A DNA stretch of 60,000 bases, taken from contig OX442323.1 in the NCBI GenBank assembly GCA_949358305.1, positions 1,242,001 through 1,302,000 on the forward strand. The letters run 5' to 3'. This DNA comes from Strigamia acuminata. Taxonomy: Eukaryota; Arthropoda; Chilopoda; Geophilomorpha; Linotaeniidae. Shown here piece by piece: positions 1 to 9,119 of the stretch. The position numbers were made by a program, and so were the translations under genes. The notes under the pieces were generated by a model. That model was given only the letters and a program-made list of their open reading frames with translations, was not told the DNA's origin and made no database searches. The number at the start of each line of letters is the position of its first letter. Positions within the stretch are counted from its first letter, which is position 1.

Positions 1-1251
1 TGGTCTTCGGTCGATGACGAAATTGGGTTCTTCACCTATATCTTCTGCGGGTGGAGATTTCGGCGCGTACTCCGGAGACCTTGGTTCATATTCTGGAGTC
101 TTCTCAACTAACTCATAACTTTCTTCAATAGCCTTCTTCGAAGCGTCGTATATCTCCGCAATGCAGGGGAGTCCGTAGAACCATGAAGGGTTTATTAATC
201 CTTTTCCGTCGGTGTTGACTCTGTCAATTAACAGTGTCCATATGTGCTCCAGCACAGCAAAAGATTCGCCTCGATTGGCGTTAAATATCAATTTCATCAC
301 ATGGACAGCATAATTGATATTCGAGGGATCGGTAGAGTCTGAGCGCATTTGTTCCGTGATTTTCTCGGCAATTCTAAAAAGCGTCGGAAAATAGTAGCTC
401 ACCTCGTATTCGAATAGATGCGCTATTTTCGCTCCTGGTGGAGGGAAAAAGGGTTCCACAAGAAGTTCATTTTCGGCTTCTTTTTCGTTCTCCTTGGATA
501 CCGTTTGACATCCTTTATCGATGACTGTCGTACTCTGTGGTTTTCGGGAACTCTCTAGAGCTTCTGGCGGAATTCTCAGATCTTGCATTTCCCTTCCTAG
601 TGGAGTGGTTATGGCGTTCAAGAACTCCGGGCTGATGTACGGCGATCTTCCGTCACTGGAGAGGACAATTTTACACTCCGGGCAAGTTGCCCACAACCTG
701 GCCGGGGGAGGGTGAATTCCCATGACCACAAACGGCAGAAAGCTGGGGCGCCAAGGTTGGCCTTTGGGCCGCTTCTTTGTGCCCTCGCAATTGGAACATT
801 GCGCCAGGTGGCCTCCGGTTCCCGATCCCGAGACCCACCCGACGGCGGAACAAAAAGGACATGGCACTTCGTCCTTCGAGAGTACCATATCATCATGTGG
901 TTTTCCGTTCTCTTTATCTTGTTTACACTGTTCTCGTCTTTTCTGGATCTGACGAACTTTATTTGCCAACTTTTGGCGATCTGACCATGCGCTGGTATTT
1001 GACCTATTCCTAGGTTGGTCGGACCTTCGGTAGGAGGAATACGACCTTTTTTCCCGGTCTCGGTCTGGTGAATCGTTAAATCTAACGTATTCTCTTTTTG
1101 GACGCTCTTGGCCAGTACAAGAGGAAGGTGTAGCGTCTTCCGAATTTCGGCGGCGTTTAGCTTCCATTGGTGGGGATTTCCTTCTTCGTTCGGGCGACTT
1201 GACTCGGTTGTACACAATTTCCACCTTTCGCGGTTTACTGGTACTTGGCTG
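1..1251 (-). pseudogene. ORF-X, downstream part (unknown protein), split by Copia-1
   Basis: Reading the minus strand from 1251 to 1 gives one frame with no stop (codons end on positions divisible by three), running off the window. It joins in frame to 7980-8316 once Copia-1 and one GGCTG copy are removed. The product is not recognised. It has an Arg/Ser/Lys-rich basic stretch, then a Cys/His cluster from about 858 to 790 (CPFC, then HLAQC and SNC), a second pair (TCPEC) near 690, a long acidic segment and a repeat of the form TPEYEP/SPEYAP near the window edge. The cysteine pattern suggests zinc binding (inference). It could be a host exon or a third ORF of Gypsy-L, whose pol ends 0.8 kb upstream on the same strand. 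Copia-1 makes this copy non-functional unless the insertion is polymorphic. Confidence 0.5.
1247..1251. repeat. Target-site duplication GGCTG (left, Copia-1)
   Basis: GGCTG directly precedes the left LTR and is repeated at 7980-7984 directly after the right LTR. A five-base duplication is the expected integrase footprint for this class and fixes both element boundaries. Confidence 0.95.
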
Positions 1252-1716
1252 TGTTGGGATATGCCCAACTGTTTGAGATTTATTAGTTGCATATTTATGG
1301 CTAAATGCAACGTGCATGTCTTTACTTTGCTGTGACTTAGTTAAACTAGTTGATCCTGATTTTTACCCTGCTTGTTATGTGCCGCAACTAGTTTATTTAC
1401 TTGTAAAGATGTGCCTTCTCGTCGTCCGCTCAAATGAGCAATATTCGTTTAGTTTTTCCATTGCTTTTGAGTTGTTTATCGCTTATTTGCTCCTCCCTTA
1501 TTGTTTATCATGTAAAGGACAAATCATTGCTTGCTAACAATGATTTGTTCTATTGTAAGCTTGTATTCATACTTTGAGGGCGGCTAGCCTCAAAGCAGTC
1601 GTTTTTACTGTGGTTCGTGACGATTAAAGATGGCGGTCGCGCAATGCGAGTTCCCGCACCCATTAAATCATGTCTCAGCTCTATTTTCCTGATGTCCGGC
1701 GCCTACAATCTCATCA
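1252..1716 (+). repeat. Copia-1 5' LTR (465 bp)
   Basis: Starts TGTTGGGATATGCCCAAC and ends TCATCA, with the usual TG...CA ends. It matches 7515-7979 along its whole length. It contains strong perfect stem-loops: six pairs at its start, eleven pairs with an eight-base loop at 1519-1548, and eight pairs with an eight-base loop at 1572-1595. AAGATGGCGG at 1627-1636 resembles a YY1/Pho site. A 73-codon frame inside the LTR is present in both copies but has no support as a gene. Confidence 0.95.
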
Positions 1717-1718
1717 TT

Positions 1719-1736
1719 TGGTAGCAGAGGATGGTT
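1719..1736 (+). promoter_or_regulatory. Copia-1 primer-binding site, initiator tRNA-Met
   Basis: TGGTAGCAGAGGATGGTT, two bases after the LTR, is the exact reverse complement of the last 18 bases of metazoan initiator tRNA-Met including CCA. It primes minus-strand DNA synthesis. Confidence 0.9.
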
Positions 1737-2823
1737 GACGACGCGGCCAACCGTTTGTGATGAATTGGCGGCGATTTTTGTGAAGGAACGGACATCGCGA
1801 CTTCGTCGGTATCGTCGCAGAGACGTATCGCCGTTTTCGGGATTTTAGCAAAGCGGACGAGCTTTGACAACGTGTGCGGGCAATTCGCCAACGAATTTGG
1901 AACAAAACAGTGTGAGAATTGTCGTTTTTTCGTGCGAAATAAGCACATTTGCCGATATAAAGAAGATTTTTCTTCTGCGGCGCCATTTTTTTTGACTTCA
2001 TCGCGTACGGCCGTGAAGCCAGCAGAGAATCGTGTGTACGGATCGACACACGCTCTCATCACGATTCAACAAAGAATACGTCGAAACGACGTAATTTTTG
2101 GACCGTTTTTCGTTGAAAATCAACACGGAAGTCATCGTGCGAATCGATTTTTCGACGGCGGCCGGATTTTTCGTCAAAGCAGACGAAAAACGACGTGTGA
2201 GAATAATTTTCAACGTAAGGACCTGTGTGGGCATAAATTTGCACACAGGCATCAGCTATTTGAGCACCTAGAAGACCAGTTAGCGGGTTAAACGTACGCG
2301 CTGGCATTTTCCCGAGGTTTTGTGCACGGAGCACATCCTACGAAGGTGCGGACGAGCACGTTGAGTCGACGTGCATCGATTTCACGACGTGGGATCAACG
2401 AGGGAATTTTTGCGACGCAAACCAACCCGCAAAACAACGGATTTTCACCTTGCCAACTATTATTTAGTTTTAAGTTGTCGAAATTCATTGTTAATAAGTT
2501 TAAGGTTTTGTTTGGGGGTCTTGTAGTATCCTTTCCACCCTTTACGCAGTCGCGTAGTGGAATTGTATTTTTGCGTAGGCTTTCTCTGGCCACCGAGTGT
2601 CCCGCGGTCCTAGGAGTCCGGTCGGAACTCGGGAGATACTACGTAAAGTTTTGCATCTCACTTAGTGAGATTTGTCCAAGGGAGACTGTATAATTTTTCG
2701 CCTAAACCTTTTGGGGGTTTACGCCATTTATAAAAGCGTAAAGAGTGTGTTTTGTGCTTCATTTGGTGTGTGCGACGATTTATTTAGTGATAAAGTGTAA
2801 TCTTCGCGACGAATCGACTAGAT
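1737..2823 (+). other. Copia-1 untranslated leader
   Basis: About 1.1 kb between primer site and Gag-Pol start. It should hold packaging and dimerisation signals, but I recognise none specifically. The GGCGCCATTTTT block near 1979-1990 is a YY1-like motif on the minus strand. Short frames on both strands look like chance. Confidence 0.6.
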
Positions 2824-5800
2824 ATGGCGTCGGAGGAGAAATGCGACGATTATAAGTCAATCAAAAAACTAAATGGGACAAATTATGCACAATGGGCGAT
2901 TGGTGCGAAGTTGTTGTTATCCCAGCAAGGCGTGTGGGACCACGTGACGGGCGACGAGACCGCGCCGGGTCCCAACGCCACAGCCAAAGAGAAACGGGAT
3001 TTTAGAGTGCGTGAGAAGCGAGCATGGTCCACGATATGCTTGAGTTGCGAAGAAGCGCAACAGCTCGTGGCCGTTGCCAAAGATACTTCTAAAGGAGCGT
3101 GGGAAGCAATCCGAGATGCTTACCAGCCCACCACACGCGCCCGGAAAGGCAGATTGAGGCGCGAGTTCCTGCAAATGCATCTAATGGACAATGAGGAGAT
3201 GATGTGTTTTCTGGCCCGTGTCGACAGAAAAGTCGCGGAACTCGCGAATGTCAAAGTAATACCGACGGATGAGGAAATTGCATTCCAATACATGGATTTC
3301 CTCCCTACAACTTATGAGACTATAAAACAAATAATGTATCACTGGGAGGATTTGGACTTCACCCCTGCAAAAGTGAAAGACCGATTATTAGGAGAGTATA
3401 ATCGTTTATTTGAAGCTTCAGACTCCTATGGTATGCGTACACAGGATTCCACTGATAATGCAGGCGCATTCTTTGGAAAAGGGCGATTCCAACGCGGAAA
3501 AGGCGGAAATCAGCCATTTACACCTCGGACTTGTTTTTCCTGTGGCGGCACTGGTCACTTCGCGAGAGAATGCCCGTCACCGCCCAAACAACAAGCGAAT
3601 ATGCAAAGCCAACGAGGTGGCACCTCTGCACAGCTAGCAAAAGGCACTGCACGAGGACGTGGCCGTGGTGGAAAGACCAAAAAGGCCAATTTGGGACAAG
3701 TTGACATTTTTGATGAGCCCTTGACAATGTTTTCAGCGGCAGTTCACCAAACTGAAGAGGAAGTCACCTTGTCACCACCATTGTCTTTGATGTCACATTG
3801 CGACTTTGATCCGCACTGGTACATAGATACCGGTGCGACAGATCACTTTTCATTTAATAGAAGTTGGTTCGTGACCTTCAAGCCACTGTCCGGCTATAGT
3901 GTCCAGCAGGGGGAAGGGAAGTCTAAAATCGAGGGCATTGGAAACGTGTTGATTACATCTTGTTATGCAGGCAGATGTAGGGAAATCACACTGCAAAATG
4001 TGTATTTTGCGCCAAATTTTAAGAAAAATCTCTTATCGCTGGGCCGGACAGATGAAGCTGGTTTCACAACTTTTATCAAAAATGGAAAGTTGACCATGTT
4101 TAGAGACCGAATTGGTGAGCCTTTCCTTGTTGCAGATAAAACTAATGATCGGATGTACAAAGTTAACTGCAAAATAGAGGCCAATATTGTGAACACAACT
4201 GCACCTTCTGCGCAACAGAGTGCAGCGGTGGGTGGAAATTCGGTCAAAAATGTTGTAAAAAGTGAAAGTGTCATTAATCCTTTACTAAAAACAGTAGATT
4301 TTAAGGCAGCATTACTAAACACATTGAGTGGCGCAGTGCAGACTGCAGCGAAGCAGCAAGTGAGCGTAAATGCGCTAGTAAATGCGTCAAATCTTAAGAA
4401 AAGCGATTTAAATGATACTAACGGGCAAAATAATTCGAATGGGGGAAAAATCGAAAAGATCAAAGTGAAACCACAGCCAATGGACATTTGGCACTCCAGA
4501 ATGGGCCATTTTAACGCAAGTGGGATTGCAAAAATGGAAATTTCACCGGATATTTTCGGAGTTAAACTCTCCGACAAAGAACTTTCACCCTGTGACGCGT
4601 GTTCGAAGGCAAAGAGCACTAGGGCAACCTTTTCCCCAATCCCGGAAATTTCTACAAAGGGAATTTTGGAAGTAATCCACATGGATCTGTGGGGCCCCCA
4701 GCCTTTTAAATCTTTGGGAGGGGCCAGCTATTACCTAATAATTGTAGATGATTATTCGCGTTTCATGTGGGTGGAAATTATCAAGAATAAGGGGGATACA
4801 TTTGAGCGCTTCAAACGATGGCAAACACAAGTTGAGCGCAGCACCGGGAAAAAGGTCAAATGCATCAAGACAGACAACGGCGGGGAGTTTGTGTCGAAAA
4901 AGTGGGATGACTATGCGGCTTCTATTGGGCTTAAGTGCATCCAAACAAACCCCTACTCCCCAGAAATGAATTCCGTGGCCGAAAGAGCAAACAGAACAAT
5001 TGTTGGGGGAATTAGAGCCATGCTTTTCGAAAACAATTTTCCAAAGGGTTTGTGGGCAGAATTAGCCGTGACAGTTGTCTATCTTAAAAATAGATTCCCA
5101 CATGCAAGCTTGAGTGGGAAAACCCCTTACAACTTGTTTCATAACAAGAAAATGTCGTTGAGACATCTAAGATGTATCGGTTCTAAAGTTTTCGTGCACA
5201 TTCCTTCGCAAACAAGGAGAAGCAAGTTGGAAGAAAGGGCATGGCCTGGGGCCCTAGTCGGTTACGCAATTAAGACGCGTGGGTATCGAGTTTGGGACCC
5301 CAAGTCCAACCAAGTGATTGCTTCAAAGCATGTAAAGATTAATGAAAATGTTTTTTGGCATGAATCGGTGCAATCAAATTCCATCCCACGTGAGCCAGAT
5401 TTTGTAGCGGCATCATGGGATGAAGATTCAGATGATGAGATCCTACCTGCTGTACAACAGCAACAGGTGCCCCCTGTCATACAGCAGTTGTTTCAGGCCC
5501 CGAAACATGCGATTCCGAATCCCCAATTAGTCCAACAGGCGGTCGAGCCTGAAGCTGTGGAAGAAATCGCCCAAGCTGTTGGTGGGATCGAAGAAGAGGA
5601 GGAGCAACAAGTGGAAGTTCGGCTTCCAAATCCGACTCTCACCCCCCCACCAGTTAGGAGGAACCCACCACGGGGTGTTAAGTTAAAGGGGGACACAGTG
5701 AAACAGCGTGCAGCTGCTCCCGAGAAGTTAAAAATTTTAGATATGACACAATGGCAGCGGAGAGAAACCGTTAGGCAGAGTGGTGAAACTGCTGGCCAGG

Positions 5801-7497
5801 TAGATGTAATCTACATAACACCACTTGGCGATAGAATCCGCAGTCGGATTGATGTTGTACGATGGTGCAAAGAGGAAAACTATCAGTACGATGGGGGTTG
5901 TTTCGACTTTAAGGCAACAGATGAGACCGTTGGGTTCGCCGGTCATGCATCCGTCGAGCCGGATACTTTCGAAGAAGCTATGTCCAACCCCAATAAATCC
6001 GACTGGCAGGATGCCATGGATGATGAGATTAATATCTTTAATGACAGGAAAGTTTACGAGGAAGTTGATAAAACCGAGGGGATGAATTTACTGGGAACAA
6101 AATGGATTTACAAAATCAAGCGTGACTACACTGGGGCAATTAAGCGTTGGAGAGCACGTTTAGTTGCGCAAGGTTTTGGGCAGAAGGAGGGAGTTGACTT
6201 CACTGAGATATTTTCACCAGTGGTCAACTTTGTTCTCGTGCTTATATTCTTTTGTTCTCTTGTGGTTCTGCAAGGCTGGCGAGATACACATCTCGACATC
6301 AAGTCTGCGTACTTGTACGGAGACCTTGATGTGCCACAATACATTAATATCCCCAAGGGCTTCCGGACCAAGGAGAACCAACACAAGTGTTGGCGTCTAG
6401 TCAAATCCTTATACGGACTTCACCAGTCCGGAAGGATGTGGTATTTCAAGCTCCACGAACGATTACTGGAAATAGGATTTACTCCAGTCTTAGGACTGAA
6501 TTGCGTATATAATTACGGCTCAGATGCCGTACTTTTGTTTTACGTGGACGACATTGTTTTGTTTAGTCGTGATGCTTTCGTTGAACAATGTATCATCGAG
6601 TGGATTCAAGAGAGCTTTGAAATTGTCAACCTTGGACCGGTGACTCTTTTATTGGGGATTCATTTTGAAAGGAAAAATGGGGACATTTTAGTACATCAAA
6701 AGAGTTATATTGCGAAATTAGTCGAGAAATACGACATTGATCCGTGCCATAAAATTAAAATCCCAGTCACAGTCGGTACCATGATACAGAAGGTACAACC
6801 GGGTGAACAAATAAACTCGACGTTCCCATACAGGTCCCTAGTAGGGAGTTTACTCTTTATCGCGAATAGAACGCGTCCAGATATTCTCTTCAGCGTTATT
6901 GTATTATCTCAATACAATGAGACCCATTCTAACAGGCATGTTAAAATGCTAATACAAGTGTTGAGATATCTGGCGAATACCCCCAACTATGTTATCAACC
7001 TGGCAAATTGTAAGAACAATAATTTAACGGTTTACACCGACGCGTCCTTTGCCTTGGATCAAGACAGTAGGAGAAGCTTTGGTGGCCACATAGTTTATTT
7101 AGGAGGGGTTCCGATTTCATGGAATTGTCGAAAACAATCCATGACTTCATTGAGTATAATGGAAAGCGAATTTCTCGCAGTTGTCGATGGCGTGAGAGAA
7201 GTGATATGGCTTGAACGCCTGTACGAAGCCGATATCATCTTGTGTTTCAACCGAAATGTCCCTTGCGTCTACGCCGATAGCATGCCGGCAATCAATTATG
7301 CGAAAAACAAGATCGAGAACCGTGCAAATAAACATATAGATGTTAAATTGCACTTTCTTCGTGATTGGTATGAAAAAGGCGTGTTTAGTATTAAACATGT
7401 GCCTGGCGAATTGAACATCGCGGATTTGATGACAAAATGGTTGCCGCGCCCCAGATTATGTCAGCTCTGTGAGCATATTTTTGTTGCAGTCAAATAG
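2824..7497 (+). CDS. Copia-1 Gag-Pol polyprotein (1557 aa)
   Basis: Single open frame from ATG 2824, the first ATG of the long frame. Domains in order: copia-type Gag with the N-terminal LNGTNYAQW motif; CCHC zinc knuckle (CFSCGGTGHFAREC) from about residue 237; aspartic protease DTGA at 335; integrase zinc-binding region from about 557 (HSRMGH, CDAC) and catalytic D621, D684, E720 with 35 residues between the last two; reverse transcriptase with KWIYKIK, RARLVAQGF and YVDD at 1240-1243; RNase H with YTDAS and MESE, ending near ADLMTKW. All key residues are present and no frameshift or stop is seen. Gag and Pol share one frame, so the Gag:Pol ratio must come from splicing, termination or processing; the mechanism is not visible. 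The product would assemble virus-like particles, copy the RNA and integrate the cDNA. Confidence 0.96.
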   Translation: MASEEKCDDYKSIKKLNGTNYAQWAIGAKLLLSQQGVWDHVTGDETAPGPNATAKEKRDFRVREKRAWSTICLSCEEAQQLVAVAKDTSKGAWEAIRDAYQPTTRARKGRLRREFLQMHLMDNEEMMCFLARVDRKVAELANVKVIPTDEEIAFQYMDFLPTTYETIKQIMYHWEDLDFTPAKVKDRLLGEYNRLFEASDSYGMRTQDSTDNAGAFFGKGRFQRGKGGNQPFTPRTCFSCGGTGHFARECPSPPKQQANMQSQRGGTSAQLAKGTARGRGRGGKTKKANLGQVDIFDEPLTMFSAAVHQTEEEVTLSPPLSLMSHCDFDPHWYIDTGATDHFSFNRSWFVTFKPLSGYSVQQGEGKSKIEGIGNVLITSCYAGRCREITLQNVYFAPNFKKNLLSLGRTDEAGFTTFIKNGKLTMFRDRIGEPFLVADKTNDRMYKVNCKIEANIVNTTAPSAQQSAAVGGNSVKNVVKSESVINPLLKTVDFKAALLNTLSGAVQTAAKQQVSVNALVNASNLKKSDLNDTNGQNNSNGGKIEKIKVKPQPMDIWHSRMGHFNASGIAKMEISPDIFGVKLSDKELSPCDACSKAKSTRATFSPIPEISTKGILEVIHMDLWGPQPFKSLGGASYYLIIVDDYSRFMWVEIIKNKGDTFERFKRWQTQVERSTGKKVKCIKTDNGGEFVSKKWDDYAASIGLKCIQTNPYSPEMNSVAERANRTIVGGIRAMLFENNFPKGLWAELAVTVVYLKNRFPHASLSGKTPYNLFHNKKMSLRHLRCIGSKVFVHIPSQTRRSKLEERAWPGALVGYAIKTRGYRVWDPKSNQVIASKHVKINENVFWHESVQSNSIPREPDFVAASWDEDSDDEILPAVQQQQVPPVIQQLFQAPKHAIPNPQLVQQAVEPEAVEEIAQAVGGIEEEEEQQVEVRLPNPTLTPPPVRRNPPRGVKLKGDTVKQRAAAPEKLKILDMTQWQRRETVRQSGETAGQVDVIYITPLGDRIRSRIDVVRWCKEENYQYDGGCFDFKATDETVGFAGHASVEPDTFEEAMSNPNKSDWQDAMDDEINIFNDRKVYEEVDKTEGMNLLGTKWIYKIKRDYTGAIKRWRARLVAQGFGQKEGVDFTEIFSPVVNFVLVLIFFCSLVVLQGWRDTHLDIKSAYLYGDLDVPQYINIPKGFRTKENQHKCWRLVKSLYGLHQSGRMWYFKLHERLLEIGFTPVLGLNCVYNYGSDAVLLFYVDDIVLFSRDAFVEQCIIEWIQESFEIVNLGPVTLLLGIHFERKNGDILVHQKSYIAKLVEKYDIDPCHKIKIPVTVGTMIQKVQPGEQINSTFPYRSLVGSLLFIANRTRPDILFSVIVLSQYNETHSNRHVKMLIQVLRYLANTPNYVINLANCKNNNLTVYTDASFALDQDSRRSFGGHIVYLGGVPISWNCRKQSMTSLSIMESEFLAVVDGVREVIWLERLYEADIILCFNRNVPCVYADSMPAINYAKNKIENRANKHIDVKLHFLRDWYEKGVFSIKHVPGELNIADLMTKWLPRPRLCQLCEHIFVAVK

Positions 7498-7502
7498 TTG
7501 CG

Positions 7503-7514
7503 CAAAGGGGGATT
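7503..7514 (+). promoter_or_regulatory. Copia-1 polypurine tract
   Basis: CAAAGGGGGATT-type purine run directly before the 3' LTR. It is the expected RNase H-resistant primer for plus-strand DNA synthesis. Confidence 0.85.
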
Positions 7515-7979
7515 TGTTGGGATATGCCCAACTGTTTGAGATTTATTAGTTGCATATTTATGGCTAAATGCAACGTGCATGTCTTTACTTTGCTGTGACT
7601 TAGTTAAACTAGTTGATCCTGATTTTTACCCTGCTTGTTATGTGCCGCAACTAGTTTATTTACTTGTAAAGATGTGCCTTCTCGTCGTCCGCTCAAATGA
7701 GCAATATTCGTTTAGTTTTTCCATTGCTTTTGAGTTGTTTATCGCTTATTTGCTCCTCCCTTATTGTTTATCATGTAAAGGACAAATCATTGCTTGCTAA
7801 CAATGATTTGTTCTATTGTAAGCTTGTATTCATACTTTGAGGGCGGCTAGCCTCAAAGCAGTCGTTTTTACTGTGGTTCGTGACGATTAAAGATGGCGGT
7901 CGCGCAATGCGAGTTCCCGCACCCATTAAATCATGTCTCAGCTCTATTTTCCTGATGTCCGGCGCCTACAATCTCATCA
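7515..7979 (+). repeat. Copia-1 3' LTR (465 bp)
   Basis: Same sequence as 1252-1716 at an offset of 6263 bases; I found no difference. It is followed by the GGCTG duplication. The YY1-like AAGATGGCGG is at 7890-7899. Confidence 0.95.
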
Positions 7980-7984
7980 GGCTG
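7980..7984. repeat. Target-site duplication GGCTG (right, Copia-1)
   Basis: Second copy of the five bases at 1247-1251. On the minus strand it supplies the codon bases through which ORF-X rejoins in frame. Confidence 0.95.
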
Positions 7985-8316
7985 GTTTTTTGCAATTGGC
8001 GGATTATTTCTGGCGAAATCATCCGCTTTTATCTTTGGAATAACAAATGGCTTCGCCGTTGATTCTTTTTTGGCCGGTTCCTCCTGTAACGTGGGGGTTC
8101 CGGGTGGACCAAGCTCAGCGGGGAGCAATTCGGGATGTTGGCGAGCCCAACTCAAAATATCCCAGCCTCTGGCGTTGATAATCACGGGTGTTTTGGGACA
8201 CCCTTCTACGAATACGGCAGCGGCCGAAGGAGGTGCCGTTACTTCTTCATCGGAGGAAGAGGATTCGACCAACACGTATTTTCTCTTTTTTTTCGATCTT
8301 TTTTCCCATTTTTTCT
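7980..8316 (-). pseudogene. ORF-X, upstream part (unknown protein)
   Basis: Minus-strand open frame beginning right after a TAG at about 8317-8319 and running to the Copia-1 insertion. It opens with a Lys/Arg run, then an acidic LVESSSSDEE block, then Pro/Ala-rich text. No in-frame ATG follows the TAG. The sequence ending at that TAG, on the minus strand, is a pyrimidine-rich tract TTATTTTCTCTAG, a good candidate 3' splice site, so this may be an internal exon (inference). The frame continues at 1251-1. No family recognised. Confidence 0.45.
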
Positions 8317-9119
8317 AGAGAAAATAATATAGAGAATCTTATCAATACGATTTATTTAACAAAATTTATACCGCCATCTATCGTGAAAATTTATCAACTT
8401 TATCGATGGTTTCGATATATTTTTATATCGGGATTTTACGTGCGGCTTTTTTACTATTCGTAATATTCGATAGAATTATCTTTAGAATACTTACACTAGG
8501 AATCTCCGGAATCCACTTAAGTATTCAAAATGATGTGGCGCCGATTTTCTAATTGACAAAACTCGTTGTTTTTAGCGAAGGTGTTCTCCGCCAACGTAGA
8601 AATCCTAATTTTATATATAAAATAGCCGTGAATATCTCTTGATATATTAAATTTATCATTACTTACACGTAACACTCTAGTAAACGTTGAACTGTCGTGA
8701 TGATATTTCGAATTTTCTCGAAGGAGAAATTTTCTTCTTCACGCCGAGGTCACGTGTTCGTCTCTTTCAGACGAAATTAATCACCGAAGTTTTCTCTCGT
8801 CCTTTTCTATCATGAAAGGATTATAACATTAAGTCCTGACACATAATTTCCGAGTTTACTGGTAATACATGAGTCTTACCACGAATCTCGAGGTTTTCTT
8901 GAAAGAAATCGCGACGAACTTTTCTATCGACGCAGGTGTCAAAGTTGACTCGCACATGTGTGTGAAGCTTGTGAGAGAACAAATCCTCTACTCTCTACCC
9001 GGGGTATTTTCACCCTATTCTCCTATAGGTTTATGATTTAACCATGACTAATTTGTGGGTCAAAAAGTGACCCGATTTTTTATCTTTTTTAAATTTTTAT
9101 TTAAAAAAATACGCTATCA
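8317..9119. other. AT-rich non-coding stretch between Gypsy-L pol and ORF-X
   Basis: About 0.8 kb with no convincing frame. I looked for the Gypsy-L 3' LTR (ends TGTGACGG and CCGTCACA) and for a polypurine tract beside it and found neither. It may be a 3' UTR of Gypsy-L, an intron ending at the candidate splice site near 8317, or host sequence. Confidence 0.4.

Larger units (their letters stand above)
1252..7979 (+). mobile_element. Copia-1, complete Ty1/copia LTR retrotransposon
   Basis: A 6728 bp element bounded by two 465 bp LTRs that I find identical by eye, with GGCTG target duplications, an initiator tRNA-Met primer site, one uninterrupted 1557-residue Gag-Pol frame and a polypurine tract. 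Domain order (Gag, protease, integrase, reverse transcriptase, RNase H) is that of Ty1/copia. Identical LTRs and an open frame mean a very recent insertion that is probably still competent. It landed in ORF-X in the opposite orientation. Confidence 0.96.

Noticed and set aside
618-1310. 230-codon minus-strand frame and overlapping plus-strand frames near 520-1010
   Set aside because: They are in other frames than ORF-X, which stays open from 1251 to 1 and rejoins exactly across the Copia-1 insertion; these are shadows.
3963-4682. 239-codon minus-strand frame inside Copia-1
   Set aside because: It is antisense to the Gag-Pol coding region, with no family resemblance; an open frame here follows from the codon use of the sense strand.
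8317-9119. A 3' LTR for Gypsy-L in this stretch
   Set aside because: No TGTGACGG or CCGTCACA ends, no purine tract beside an LTR start and no resemblance to 16577-18490.
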